A stretch of 64,000 bases of DNA from Vibrio rotiferianus CAIM 577 = LMG 21460 (GCF_002741985.1 NZ_APHW01000009.1:3-64002); one strand, 5' to 3'; numbered from the stretch's first letter, positions 38,396-47,346 are shown. The notes: generated by a model from the sequence alone, not told the origin. Numbers and translations are program-made.

Positions 38396-38680
38396 ATGCT
38401 TTGTTCTATTTATAAAAGTTCCAAGAAAGAAGGCGCTTACCTCTACATCCCGAAAAAAGACGATTTTTCACAGGTGCCTGACACACTTATGCAGATGTTC
38501 GGTAAGCCTATGCCGGTTATGACGATCAAACTAGAAGGTCGTAGCTTAGCGCAAGTGGATGTCGAGAAAGTGAAAGCTTCATTACAAAACGAAGGCTTTT
38601 TCCTTCAGTTGCCGCCACCACCAGAAAATTTATTAGAAAAATACAAAGAACAAAAAGCTCAACAGAAAGACGAACAATAA
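38396..38680 (+). CDS. ycgL: YcgL domain protein
   Basis: A 94-residue protein of the YcgL family: [20 protein letters not shown], then [20 protein letters not shown], the conserved LxxFGxPxPVM core. The fold is a small alpha/beta sandwich by family knowledge; function is unknown. Conserved next to minC in gammaproteobacteria, as here. The C-terminal 20 residues are charged ([13 protein letters not shown]) and probably disordered. The transglycosylase follows after 44 bp, probably in the same transcript. Confidence 0.92.
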   Translation: MLCSIYKSSKKEGAYLYIPKKDDFSQVPDTLMQMFGKPMPVMTIKLEGRSLAQVDVEKVKASLQNEGFFLQLPPPPENLLEKYKEQKAQQKDEQ

Positions 38681-38724
38681 GTCGGTTTGCTATTGAGTGA
38701 TCTGCCTTGCTCAAGGAGGGCAAT

Positions 38725-39696
38725 ATGAAAAAAATACTGGCAACGATGCTTAGCTTAGGAGTTTGTACTTCGGCTTTTGCTAGTAGCGAAGGGTTTGACG
38801 AATACCTTAATAAACTGCGAGCAGAAGCTCGTGATAAAGGTATCTCCGAGCAAGTCATCAGTGCCGCGTTTGCCGATGTTGAATACAAACCACGCGCGGT
38901 GAAAGCGGACCGAAACCAGCCAGAAAAAAAACTGACGTTGGACGAGTATATCCCTCGTGCAGTACCTGAGTGGAAGGTTAAACAAGCGAAGCAGTTATAT
39001 AAAGAGCATTACGCAGAGCTAAAACGCATTGGTGATGAGTTTGGTGTTCAACCTCGCTTTATTGTCGCGCTTTGGGGCGTGGAAAGTAATTTCGGCAAGT
39101 TCACTGGCAACTTCCGTGTTATCGATGCGTTGTCGACCATGGCATTTGAAGGTCGACGTGAAGAGTTTTTCCGCAAAGAAACCATGGCCGCGCTACAAAT
39201 TCTTGATCAAGGCCATATCGAGCTAGAAAACTTTAAAGGCTCGTGGGCTGGTGCGATGGGTCAATGTCAGTTTATGCCTAGCTCATTTTTGCGTTTTGCC
39301 GCAGATGGCAATGGTGACGGTAAGAAAGACATCTGGCAATCGGAAGCAGACGTGTTTGCCTCAACCGCTAACTACTTAGGTGAGTCTGGTTGGGACGATA
39401 AATACACGTGGGGTCGTCAAGTAAAAGTGCCGCATGGTATTGATCATAACCTTGAAGGTCGTGGTGCTGAAAAAGGCAAGTACCTACAAGAGTGGAGCAA
39501 GTTGGGCATTACTAAGTACGATGGTAGTCCGCTGCCTAAACTGGATGAAGACATCAAAGCATGGCTAATCATGCCAGACGATGAAAACGGCCGTACTTAC
39601 TTGGTGTACAACAACTACAACGTATTGATGAAGTGGAACCGCTCTTACTACTTCGCACTGGCGGTAAGTCACTTAGCTGACCGCATCACTTTCTAA
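38725..39696 (+). CDS. Lytic murein transglycosylase (MltB type)
   Basis: A 323-residue periplasmic family 3 lytic transglycosylase cleaving peptidoglycan glycan strands. It has a signal peptide (MKKILATMLSLGVCTSAFAS) without a lipobox, so soluble and not membrane-anchored like E. coli MltB. The catalytic Glu lies in ALWGVESNFGKFTG near residue 125, and the WAGAMGQCQFMPSSFLRFA block near residue 173. ATG at 38725 sits behind AAGGAGGG. A UUCG-loop terminator follows. Confidence 0.93.
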   Translation: MKKILATMLSLGVCTSAFASSEGFDEYLNKLRAEARDKGISEQVISAAFADVEYKPRAVKADRNQPEKKLTLDEYIPRAVPEWKVKQAKQLYKEHYAELKRIGDEFGVQPRFIVALWGVESNFGKFTGNFRVIDALSTMAFEGRREEFFRKETMAALQILDQGHIELENFKGSWAGAMGQCQFMPSSFLRFAADGNGDGKKDIWQSEADVFASTANYLGESGWDDKYTWGRQVKVPHGIDHNLEGRGAEKGKYLQEWSKLGITKYDGSPLPKLDEDIKAWLIMPDDENGRTYLVYNNYNVLMKWNRSYYFALAVSHLADRITF

Positions 39697-39726
39697 GTGC
39701 TTAATTCTAATTAATCAGTGAATATG

Positions 39727-39755
39727 AAAGGGGCTCTTCGGAGCCCTTTGTTTTC
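39727..39755 (+). terminator. Terminator after the MltB-like gene
   Basis: GGGCTC and GAGCCC around a TTCG tetraloop, flanked by AAA and TTT, then GTTTTC. Confidence 0.9.
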
Positions 39756-39776
39756 TCAAATTTTATCGAGGTTTGC

Positions 39777-40721
39777 GTGTTATCTGAACGTGCTGCACAA
39801 ATGGTGATCTTCTCTGCGTTGATCAAACATAAGAACTTTACCGCCGCGGCTAAGAGCCTTGGTGTGTCCGTGTCTCACGTCAGTAAGCAGCTCAGTCAAC
39901 TAGAGGCTTCTCTAGGCATTAAGCTTGTGCAACGCACCACACGTAGTTTCACCCCGACGGAGGCTGGACGAACTTTTTATCACCATTGTGAGCAAGTTTT
40001 ACAAGCGGTGAAAAGCGCCACGCTCGAAATGGAAAGCCAAAGAGATGAAGTGGCAGGCCTCGTCCGATTGGGACTATCGCAGTCATTTGGTACCTTACAT
40101 ATTATTCCTGCGATTCAAGAATTGCGAGAACAGTACCCACAGTTACAAGTAGAAGTTCACCTATTTGATTACAAAGTGGATATGTTAGATGAGGGGTTAG
40201 ACCTTTGGATCACCAATAATGAGCGCCTACCAGAAGGCTACATTGCACAGCGATTAACAGATTGCCAGTTTATTGTAGCTGCCTCACCAGAATATTTGTT
40301 AAAGCACACCACACCCACGGAACCCAATGAGCTCTCTCAACACAATTGTTTGATATATAGAAGTTGGGAGCGTGACTACACCAGTTGGGCTTTCACTAAA
40401 GGCGAGCAAGAGCTTAACGTCAAAGTATCAGGCAACTACTCGGTTGACTTAGCAGAAGCGGTTCGTGATGCTGCGATATCGGGGTGGGGAATTGCCTACT
40501 TAGCCACTTATCTGCTTGGTGATGAGTTCCGAACCGGTAAGTTGATTCAGCTGTTACCAGACTGGAAAGCAAGTCAATCAATGCCGTTTTATGCGGTCTA
40601 CCCAAGCCGTCAACACATGCCGAAAAAGATCTCCGCAGTGATCGATTTTATTAAGCAAAGGATTGGCACGCCTTGTCACTGGGATCAGAAATTAGCACCA
40701 TACATCTCTTTACCAAAGTAG
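39777..40721 (+). CDS. LysR family transcriptional regulator
   Basis: A 314-residue LysR-type regulator. The N-terminal winged helix-turn-helix (residues about 6-65) includes NFTAAAKSLGVSVSHVSKQLSQLEASLGIKLVQRTTRSFTPTEAG in standard order, followed by the linker helix and a periplasmic-binding-like effector domain (about 92-300; VRLGLSQSFGTLHIIPAI...). It is of the CrgA/DsdC-like short group. GTG start with GAGG six bases upstream. The target is unknown; the next gene is nupC in the same direction, with its own control region, so it need not be the target. Confidence 0.92.
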   Translation: MLSERAAQMVIFSALIKHKNFTAAAKSLGVSVSHVSKQLSQLEASLGIKLVQRTTRSFTPTEAGRTFYHHCEQVLQAVKSATLEMESQRDEVAGLVRLGLSQSFGTLHIIPAIQELREQYPQLQVEVHLFDYKVDMLDEGLDLWITNNERLPEGYIAQRLTDCQFIVAASPEYLLKHTTPTEPNELSQHNCLIYRSWERDYTSWAFTKGEQELNVKVSGNYSVDLAEAVRDAAISGWGIAYLATYLLGDEFRTGKLIQLLPDWKASQSMPFYAVYPSRQHMPKKISAVIDFIKQRIGTPCHWDQKLAPYISLPK

Positions 40722-40732
40722 TGATTACAGAA

Positions 40733-40812
40733 GGTGATTTAAGTCACAAAATTTTTCTGGTTTCAGAAACATCTTTTCCAAATGGAAATAATATAAAGAG
40801 GCAAACGTTTAA
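40733..40812 (+). promoter_or_regulatory. CRP-like and PurR/CytR-like sites upstream of nupC
   Basis: GGTGA-TTTAAG-TCACA (40733-40748) fits the CRP consensus TGTGA-N6-TCACA in nine of ten positions. GCAAACGTTT (40801-40810) matches the core of the PurR/CytR family operator. CRP plus a LacI-family repressor is the known mode of nupC control in E. coli; use here is inferred. Confidence 0.5.
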
Positions 40813-40956
40813 GTTTAATTATTTCAATTGGTTACATTTGTGATTAAATAGTAATCAGGCTGACTTTTCACACTGTTAACATACCCAACTTGCAGCTTTT
40901 TCTTCTCGCTATAGAATCCGACGCCTTTCCTATCCCCCTTTTGTCGGAACCACTTT

Positions 40957-42156
40957 ATGAACTCAATTATTGGTATCGTAGCCATTCTATTCGTAGCATG
41001 GCTGCTTTCTACAAACAGAAAAAATATCAAGCTCAGAACGGTATCTTTAGCGTTTGCTCTTCAAGTGCTGTTTGCATTGCTAGTGCTGTATGTTCCAGCA
41101 GGCAGAGAAGCGTTAAGTTCAGTAAGTGGCGTCGTCTCTAAACTGATCAACTATGGCCAAGAAGGTATCGCATTTCTTTTTGGTAATCTTGCTACTGGCG
41201 GATTCACGTTTGCGATTAATGTCCTTGGCATCATCGTCTTCTTCTCTTCATTAATCTCTGGTTTGTATCATCTTGGGGTAATGCCGAGAGTCATTAACTT
41301 CATTGGTGGTGGTATCCAAAAGCTATTGGGTATTGGCCGTGCGGAATCGCTTTCTGCAACCGCGAACATTTTTGTTGGCACGATTGAAGCTCCGTTAATG
41401 GTGAAGCCATACCTAAAGCACATGACGGATTCTCAATTCTTCGCGGTAATGACGGGTGGTTTGGCGTCTGTTGCTGGTGGTACCTTGGTTGGTTACGCTT
41501 CTTTAGGGGTGGATTTAAACTACTTGATAGCTGCGGCATTTATGTCTGCACCTGCTGGTCTTTTGATGGCGAAAATGCTGATGCCAGAAGATGAGGTAAA
41601 AGCACCAGATATCGATATCAGCCAAGTAGAGATCCCGCGTGCAACCAACGTGGTAGAAGCTTTGGCGGATGGTGCCATGGCGGGTGTCAGTATTGCTATC
41701 TCTGTTGGTGGTACTTTGCTGGCATTCATCAGTGTGATTGCACTGCTTAACGGTGTGCTAGGCTGGGTTGGTGATTGGTTTGGTGTTCAACTGAGTTTTG
41801 AACTAGTCCTTGGTTACGTGTTTGCTCCTGTTGCTTGGGTGCTTGGTATCCCTTGGAATGAGGCGATCACGGCAGGCTCATTAATCGGTAACAAAATCGT
41901 AGTGAATGAGTTTGTCGCGTTCATTCAATTGGCTGACGTGAAGTCTCAACTGAGTGCCCATTCACAAGCGATTGTGACTTTTGCTCTGTGTGGCTTTGCT
42001 AACATCTCAAGCATGGCAATGCTAATTGGTGGCCTAGGTTCACTTGTTCCTGAGAAGCGCGCTTTCGTATCTAAACACGGTTTCCGAGCAATTATTGCTG
42101 GTGTGATGGCTAACCTTATGAGTGCATCAATCGCTGGCGTGATTTTGAGTTTGTAA
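40957..42156 (+). CDS. nupC: Concentrative nucleoside transporter NupC
   Basis: A 399-residue CNT-family sodium- or proton-coupled nucleoside importer with about ten membrane segments. It starts MNSIIGIVAILFVAWLLSTNRKNIKLR and shows the family blocks GFTFAINVLGIIVFFSSLISGLYHLG-type near residue 88, SANIFVGTIEAPLMVKPYL near residue 135, and the second-half GSLIGNKIVVNEFVAF near residue 307. Length is the same as E. coli NupC (400). Control sites lie upstream; a paired inverted repeat and a terminator lie downstream. Confidence 0.95.
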   Translation: MNSIIGIVAILFVAWLLSTNRKNIKLRTVSLAFALQVLFALLVLYVPAGREALSSVSGVVSKLINYGQEGIAFLFGNLATGGFTFAINVLGIIVFFSSLISGLYHLGVMPRVINFIGGGIQKLLGIGRAESLSATANIFVGTIEAPLMVKPYLKHMTDSQFFAVMTGGLASVAGGTLVGYASLGVDLNYLIAAAFMSAPAGLLMAKMLMPEDEVKAPDIDISQVEIPRATNVVEALADGAMAGVSIAISVGGTLLAFISVIALLNGVLGWVGDWFGVQLSFELVLGYVFAPVAWVLGIPWNEAITAGSLIGNKIVVNEFVAFIQLADVKSQLSAHSQAIVTFALCGFANISSMAMLIGGLGSLVPEKRAFVSKHGFRAIIAGVMANLMSASIAGVILSL

Positions 42157-42325
42157 CAGAACCCCTCCCTAACCCCCCCCTTAGAAAGGGGAGGGAACTC
42201 GGCCCGAGTGCGCTGATTGTGAAGCGTTAATCGACAGTTAATACAATTTCTGTGGCGATTGCATTAGTTGAATCGATCTCTTTCCGGTCCTCCCCATTTT
42301 CAAGGGGGAGTTAGAGGGGGTTGCT
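42157..42325. repeat. Inverted pair of C-rich intergenic repeats
   Basis: ACCCCTCCCTAACCCCCCCC with AGAAAGGGGAGGG (42160-42196) and, about 90 bp on in inverted orientation, TCCTCCCCATTTTCAAGGGG followed by GAGTTAGAGGGGGTTG (42288-42323). Each copy folds on itself and the two arms can also pair with each other. Confidence 0.75.
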
Positions 42326-42332
42326 GCTCCAA

Positions 42333-42362
42333 ACAAAAAGGGCTCCTTGCGGAGCCCTTTCA
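42333..42362. terminator. Terminator between converging nupC and folD
   Basis: AAAGGGCTCC and GGAGCCCTTT form a perfect 10-bp stem around TTGC. The minus strand has five T after it, so it mainly ends folD. Confidence 0.9.
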
Positions 42363-42376
42363 GTATCGGTAATTCT

Positions 42377-43237
42377 TTATTTCTTCGTATGGAACTGCTC
42401 GCAAGCCAGCATCGTGTTCTCAATTAGGCTTGCTACCGTCATCGGGCCAACACCGCCCGGTACTGGTGTAATGAAGCTCGCGTTCTCCCGTGCTTTATCG
42501 TATTCCACGTCACCCACTAGTTTGCCAGATTCAAGACGGTTGATACCCACATCGACCACAACCGCACCTTTCTTAATCCACTCACCAGGAATGAAGTTTG
42601 GTTTACCAACTGCAACCACAACTAGGTCAGCTTGGCGGACATGGCCTTCTAGGTCTTTTGTGAAGCGGTGACAAGTCGTTGTTGTACAGCCAGCAAGAAG
42701 CAGCTCAAGCGTCATTGGGCGGCCAACGATGTTCGATGCGCCAACCACAACCGCGTGCTTACCACGTAGCTCAATGTTGTAACGGTCAAGAAGAGTGATG
42801 ATGCCTTTTGGTGTACAAGAGCGAAGCTTAGGAATGCGCTGCGCTAGACGGCCCACATTGTAAGGGTGGAAACCATCTACGTCTTTTTCTGGGTGAATAC
42901 GCTCAAGAACGTGTGTTGCATCGATGCCAGCAGGAAGTGGCAACTGAACAAGAATACCGTCGATTTCTGCATCGTTGTTCAACTCATCAATCAGAGCCAA
43001 CAACTCTTCTTCTGAAGAGGTTGCAGGAAGGTCAAAAGACTTAGATACAAAGCCAACTTCTTCACACGCACGGCGCTTACTGCCAACGTATACCTGAGAT
43101 GCTGGGTCTTCGCCAACTAAAACCACTGCCAATCCTGGCGCACGTAGTCCTGCTTCTTTGCGAGCTTTCACTCGAGCCGCAACTTCCGAACGAACAGTTT
43201 GGGAGATAAGGGTTCCATCAATATTTTGAGCAGTCAT
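42377..43237 (-). CDS. folD: Bifunctional methylenetetrahydrofolate dehydrogenase/cyclohydrolase
   Basis: A 286-residue enzyme converting 5,10-methylene-THF to 10-formyl-THF with NADP. Visible are the catalytic [14 protein letters not shown] segment (Tyr and Lys, near residue 50), the substrate-binding [12 protein letters not shown] near residue 95, the NADP-binding [12 protein letters not shown] near residue 163 and the C-terminal [18 protein letters not shown] at 43237 was chosen because AAGGAAAG lies upstream and [11 protein letters not shown] is the family start. A perfect PurR-type operator lies about 75 bp upstream. Confidence 0.97.
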   Translation of the reverse strand: MTAQNIDGTLISQTVRSEVAARVKARKEAGLRAPGLAVVLVGEDPASQVYVGSKRRACEEVGFVSKSFDLPATSSEEELLALIDELNNDAEIDGILVQLPLPAGIDATHVLERIHPEKDVDGFHPYNVGRLAQRIPKLRSCTPKGIITLLDRYNIELRGKHAVVVGASNIVGRPMTLELLLAGCTTTTCHRFTKDLEGHVRQADLVVVAVGKPNFIPGEWIKKGAVVVDVGINRLESGKLVGDVEYDKARENASFITPVPGGVGPMTVASLIENTMLACEQFHTKK

Positions 43238-43309
43238 GACTTTCCTTAATAAATTGAGAAGGCAAATTAATCGCTGCGCATTGTCGCAGAAAAACTGTGA
43301 GACATCCAT

Positions 43310-43324
43310 ACGCAAACGTTTGCT
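43310..43324 (-). promoter_or_regulatory. PurR box upstream of folD
   Basis: ACGCAAACGTTTGCT is a near-perfect match to the PurR operator ACGCAAACGTTTGCGT. It lies about 75 bp before the folD start, which fits purine-linked control of one-carbon supply. Confidence 0.82.
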
Positions 43325-43441
43325 CTGTGGTGTTTTTGAACATTTCTCATTTTAATGCCCTTTTTTTAGGCACTCAGATCAGAATGTTATGAAAACCCGT
43401 TGATTTAAGCGTTTGAACTCGTATAATCCTGTCCCTGTAGC

Positions 43442-43518
43442 GCGCCCTTAGCTCAGCTGGATAGAGCACGTCCCTTCTAAGGATGTGGTCATAGGTTCGA
43501 ATCCTATAGGGCGTGCCA
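43442..43518 (+). tRNA. tRNA-Arg (anticodon UCU)
   Basis: A complete 77-nt cloverleaf. Acceptor GCGCCCT pairs with AGGGCGT, D stem GCTC/GAGC, anticodon stem CGTCC/GGATG with loop CTTCTAA (anticodon TCT, reading AGA/AGG), T stem ATAGG/CCTAT with loop TTCGAAT, G73 and an encoded CCA end. It is a single gene followed by a terminator and then by accessory genes, so its 3' end is a plausible integration point. Confidence 0.98.
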
Positions 43519-43527
43519 TTTATTTAG

Positions 43528-43562
43528 AAACCCCGATAGCTCCTCGAGTTATCGGGGTTTTG
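43528..43562 (+). terminator. Terminator after tRNA-Arg
   Basis: AAACCCCGATA and TATCGGGGTTT form an 11-bp stem, followed by TTG; the run of four T ends the tRNA transcript. Confidence 0.88.
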
Positions 43563-43678
43563 TCGTTTTGGACTTCAGAATTTCTAATGCAACGTCTCCT
43601 ACAACTTCTGCACTACCTGCTAGTCTTTGCAATCAATAGCACTTACTATGTGTTCACTTCAATTGCAGCCTTATCTTT

Positions 43679-45370
43679 ATGTCCTCAACTTCTAATTTCT
43701 ATAACCAAAATGCGAGCTCATTAGCGGAGCAATACAACTCGACGACGTTTGAGAACGTTCATGCGAGCTGGCAGGCTTTTTGGCCTCATGCTGGCGATCG
43801 GGTATTGGATGTGGGAGCGGGGTCTGGGCGAGATGCAAAATGGATGATGGAACAAGGCTGTGAGGTAATTGCTCTTGAGCCTGCTGTATCTCTACTAGAG
43901 CTTGGTAAAGTTAAGACGGGTGATTTGGTTACTTGGCTTGATGATGCCTTGCCTGCACTTGAGAAAACTACCAATTTAGGGCTTCGTTTTGATCTGATAT
44001 TAGTGAGTGCGGTTTGGATGCATCTTGCTACTTCTCATCGTGAGCGTGCTTTCCGTAAGCTCTCTAATCTGCTTGCGCCTAATGGTCGATTGGTCATAAG
44101 TCTTCGCTATGGAGAGTTCACTGATGGTCGCACTGCTTATCCTGTCTCCGTTCAAGAGTTAGAACAGCTGGCAAAGAACAGTGCGCTTATGGTTAGGCAT
44201 GTTTCTGAAAGCGACGATCAGCTTAAGCGTGATGATGTTCATTGGCAGACAGTTGTCATGTCACTTCCCGATGATGGCTCCGGTGATCTCAACAAGGTTC
44301 GCCATATCATCGTAAACGACTCTAAATCGGCTACTTATAAACTGGCATTGCTACGAACCTTACTACGAATTGCAGATGCACATTCTGGAGCCGTTATTGA
44401 TCGTACAGACGGGAAAGTCGCGATCCCTCTTGGTTTAGTTGGCCTGTATTGGATTCGTCAGTTCAAACGCCTCATCGATAAAGAAAACATCCAACAGAAT
44501 TCTAATGCATCAAAGGGCCTCGGATTCATCAAGCCTGATGGTTGGGACAAGCTATCTCATTTAAGCCCGGATGATTTAGCAATTGGTACCATGTTTGTTG
44601 GTGATGATGCGGCTGCTTTAGATAAAGCGATTAAAGACAGTTTGAAAACCATCAAAGATGGCCCAGTTACCTACACATACCAAGGTGACAAATCGAATCC
44701 ATATTTTGAAATGGTACGTTCATCGAAAAAGCATAAAGGTACTATTGTTGTTGATGGTGCATTCCTTGAAAGCTATGGCCAATTTATTCTGGATGAGAGC
44801 TTGTGGGACTGCTTTAGGCTTTATCATTCGTGGATTGAGCCGCTGGTGGTCAATCAATGGATTCTTGAGATGCAGCGGTTTAGCTCAAACCAACAACGAG
44901 CAATTGCCCTGCAAACATACCACGACTGTTTGGTTTGGATTGATAAAGATCACGACACTCGCGCGGTACGTAAGCGGGTAGAGCAGTTGCGTTCGAATCA
45001 CTCAGAGATCATCAGTGTTTGGAGTGGGAGAAAGCTTCGCAACGAGTACCATGTTGACCATTGCTTGCCGTTCGCCTACTGGCCGAACAACGATAAATGG
45101 AATCTGTTGCCAACATCTAAAACTGAAAACCTCAACAAGCGCGATCGGCTGCCAGCGGTCTATCGGTTGAATGCGTCGAAACAACGTATTTTGGATTGGT
45201 GGGAGTTGGCGTGGGGAGAGTCAGAGGCACTGAGCCAGTCATTCTTTACAGAAGCAGCGCTGTCTTTACCCAATGTGCCTGCTTCCTGCCAAGACTTTGA
45301 GCATGTATTTGAGGCAATGGGATTACAGATTCGCGGTGTGAAAAGTCGCCTTTGTATTGCAGAGTGGTAA
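43679..45370 (+). CDS. SAM methyltransferase-HNH nuclease fusion protein
   Basis: A 563-residue protein of two recognisable parts. Residues about 1-200 form a class I SAM methyltransferase (motif I DVGAGSGRDA at 44-53, an acidic ALEP motif near 70, LAPNGRLVISLRYGEF near 140) of the general type; no NPPY/DPPY motif of DNA adenine or N4-cytosine methylases is seen. Residues about 220-430 are a helical region (KLALLRTLLRIADAH, GLVGLYWIRQFKRL) I cannot name. Residues about 440-492 are a complete HNH motif: NEYHVDHCLPFAYWP then NDKWNLLP, and ENLNKRDRLP. No signal peptide. It lies 160 bp after the tRNA-Arg. A restriction or anti-phage role is an inference. Confidence 0.75.
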   Translation: MSSTSNFYNQNASSLAEQYNSTTFENVHASWQAFWPHAGDRVLDVGAGSGRDAKWMMEQGCEVIALEPAVSLLELGKVKTGDLVTWLDDALPALEKTTNLGLRFDLILVSAVWMHLATSHRERAFRKLSNLLAPNGRLVISLRYGEFTDGRTAYPVSVQELEQLAKNSALMVRHVSESDDQLKRDDVHWQTVVMSLPDDGSGDLNKVRHIIVNDSKSATYKLALLRTLLRIADAHSGAVIDRTDGKVAIPLGLVGLYWIRQFKRLIDKENIQQNSNASKGLGFIKPDGWDKLSHLSPDDLAIGTMFVGDDAAALDKAIKDSLKTIKDGPVTYTYQGDKSNPYFEMVRSSKKHKGTIVVDGAFLESYGQFILDESLWDCFRLYHSWIEPLVVNQWILEMQRFSSNQQRAIALQTYHDCLVWIDKDHDTRAVRKRVEQLRSNHSEIISVWSGRKLRNEYHVDHCLPFAYWPNNDKWNLLPTSKTENLNKRDRLPAVYRLNASKQRILDWWELAWGESEALSQSFFTEAALSLPNVPASCQDFEHVFEAMGLQIRGVKSRLCIAEW

Positions 45371-45376
45371 CTGAGT

Positions 45377-45793
45377 ATGAACGGATTATTAAGCACGCTT
45401 TTATTGAGTTTTACTGCATCGGCTTCGTTACCACCTTCTTGGGATGGCAATTACCGATGTGAGTTAAACTTAGGGGAGAATGCAGCAGGTCAGAGTACAT
45501 GGGCGGAATACGAACTGAGCATTTCGAAAGATTCCTGTTCTCTTGATGCAAAAGGTTTTCAGTTGGATGAGTCGATTGTGTGTTCGACGAAAGCTCAAGG
45601 CGATCGTTTGGATGTGCGGTTTAAATCCTACTACAATGGTGATCTAAGTAACCTTTATGATGTTCAAGTTTACAGAGTTAAGGAGACACTATTCTCGTTG
45701 GAGAAGGAGCACAAAGGGCTCTTAACACATTGGCTGTCGTATTGGCCTGGAGAGCCCGTACCGAAGTCCACATCGTGTTTTGAAAAGAAGTAA
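45377..45793 (+). CDS. Small exported protein (DUF5991-like)
   Basis: A 138-residue protein with a short signal peptide (MNGLLSTLLLSFTASAS) and a beta-rich secreted domain: WDGNYRCELNLGENAAG, YELSISKDSCSLDAKGFQ and a C-terminal Cys. The G-x-N-x-A-G plus YxLxI..xxC pattern recalls DUF5991, but I am not certain. Three or four cysteines suggest disulfides in the periplasm. It starts 6 bp after the methyltransferase-HNH gene, so the two are probably cotranscribed. Function unknown. Confidence 0.7.
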   Translation: MNGLLSTLLLSFTASASLPPSWDGNYRCELNLGENAAGQSTWAEYELSISKDSCSLDAKGFQLDESIVCSTKAQGDRLDVRFKSYYNGDLSNLYDVQVYRVKETLFSLEKEHKGLLTHWLSYWPGEPVPKSTSCFEKK

Positions 45794-45986
45794 CACTTTC
45801 AGCATCCTCAGATCATTCTCTTATCTTGGCGTTCAAACGCTCAAGCCATCAACTCGTCAGCTATGACGCTATGTTCCCCCCCCTCTAAACGCGTTGATTT
45901 ACAAAACCCTGTCTATAGTTTTAATAATGTAATCGTCAATTATTCTCCAACACGCCTCTAAAAAATGACTCAATAAGGAGGGCGTT

Positions 45987-46883
45987 ATGTTGTTTTTCCT
46001 CTCTTTAATTTGTATTGCGATCTTAGGCTATTTAGCTCAAACCACAGGGTTATGTATGGTGAGAGGGGTTAAAGAAGCTTCATCTGGTAAGCCGATGTTT
46101 CTACTGGCTATCACACTGAGCGGTACTTTATGTTGGATGGCAGTAGGCTTTGCTTATTTTTTTGATGAAGGTCGTCACTTTACGGCATTTCAACCTACGC
46201 TTTACTCTGCCCTTGGTGGTTTCTTATTTGGTCTTGGGGCGGCATTCAATAGTGGATGTGGCGTTTCAACAGTAAGTCGCCTTGCTCGTGGCGAGTTGGT
46301 AATGGCCTCAACGATACTTGGATGGTTTATCGCTTGGGTGTTCTTTTCTAGTCTGCTTCCGTCTAATGTGATTGGCCGAGAGATCACTCTTCCTCATTTG
46401 TATCGATATACCGCTTTAATTGGTTTATCTATTTTGTTGGTTGTGTTCGTTTGGAGACTAAATCGAGAAGACAAAGTGTTGTGGGCATCGATGCTTGGAA
46501 TTGGTGTGATGGCAGGATTGGTGTTTGTTTATGAGCCTCACTGGACACCGAGTGGGCTGCTTAAAGACATGAGTCTTTCTATTTGGCATCAAAATGAGAT
46601 GAAGTGGCCTCAGTTTGAACGTTTTGCGTTAATGGCGGCATTAATCGGGGGCATGGTGATAGCGGCAATCGCTAAAAAATCTTTTGAATTTAGGCCTTCT
46701 GCAATTAAACACCACATGCGTCATTTGGCTGCAGGGATCTTGATGGGATTAGGTGCGGTGATGGCTGGTGGCGGTAATGATTCACAACTGTTGGTTGCAT
46801 TACCAGCACTTTCTCCCGCCGGAATTGTTGCGGTATTGAGCATTATTGCCGGAATCTTTGTTGGGGTTAGAGCGGGAAGATGA
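45987..46883 (+). CDS. YeeE/YedE family membrane transporter
   Basis: A 298-residue integral membrane protein with nine or ten hydrophobic helices. The family hallmark FGLGAAFNSGCGVSTVSRLARG (in two parts, near residue 82) with its conserved Cys is clear, and a second half with GILMGLGAVMAGGGNDSQLL near residue 252 gives the internal repeat typical of this family; the Cys of the second repeat is replaced (GGGND). YeeE/TsuA members import thiosulfate or other sulfur compounds; the substrate here is unproven. AGGAGGG ribosome site. It converges on the PAAR gene. Confidence 0.88.
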   Translation: MLFFLSLICIAILGYLAQTTGLCMVRGVKEASSGKPMFLLAITLSGTLCWMAVGFAYFFDEGRHFTAFQPTLYSALGGFLFGLGAAFNSGCGVSTVSRLARGELVMASTILGWFIAWVFFSSLLPSNVIGREITLPHLYRYTALIGLSILLVVFVWRLNREDKVLWASMLGIGVMAGLVFVYEPHWTPSGLLKDMSLSIWHQNEMKWPQFERFALMAALIGGMVIAAIAKKSFEFRPSAIKHHMRHLAAGILMGLGAVMAGGGNDSQLLVALPALSPAGIVAVLSIIAGIFVGVRAGR

Positions 46884-47040
46884 ATGGTACTCAAAAGAGG
46901 TGACGACAAGTACATACACAGGTTTTTACTTAGTTGTGACTAGAGATGATGTTCAGATGCGACAAAGCCTCCACCAAACGATGATAACGGACCAACTTAT
47001 TTGGCGGCTAATGTTAGTTAATCACCAAGTAAAGTTGGTG

Positions 47041-47337
47041 TTATCCACCAATCAACACGGTTGGCATCCCCATCACTATGGTTCCGCCATGGGCAGTGAG
47101 ATCGCCCATGCGCGCTGCGGGCTTATTGTTAATCAGTACGGTTGCACTTCCTTTAACTACGCTATCTGGAGGGCCAACACAAACACATATCTGCCCTAGA
47201 GTGGCGGCTGGTAGGTTGCCGATCAATACTGTTGTTGGTAGAGGGAGCAATGGCCCGCCTACGTGAGGGATTGGCACCACTGCTGGTGTTTGCATCGGAC
47301 ACATGTGCATGTCTGTTGCTCTGGCTGCTGGTAGCAT
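47041..47337 (-). CDS. PAAR domain T6SS spike-tip protein
   Basis: A 98-residue PAAR protein that caps the VgrG trimer of the type VI secretion spike. Pro-Ala-Ala-Arg type repeats are visible: MLPAARATDMHMC at the start, PAATLGQICVCVGPPD near residue 43 and KPAARMGDLTAHGGTI near residue 72. His/Cys residues near the tip (MHMC, CVC, AHGG) fit zinc binding at the point. There is no C-terminal toxin extension. It is last of a vgrG-DUF6931-PAAR unit, 9 bp after the DUF6931-like gene. Confidence 0.95.
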   Translation of the reverse strand: MLPAARATDMHMCPMQTPAVVPIPHVGGPLLPLPTTVLIGNLPAATLGQICVCVGPPDSVVKGSATVLINNKPAARMGDLTAHGGTIVMGMPTVLIGG

Positions 47338-47346
47338 GTGTATTCC

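Noticed and set aside
43442..43700. Integrated element with attachment site duplication at tRNA-Arg
   Set aside because: I found no integrase gene and no second copy of the tRNA 3' end in the window; only the accessory gene content suggests transfer.
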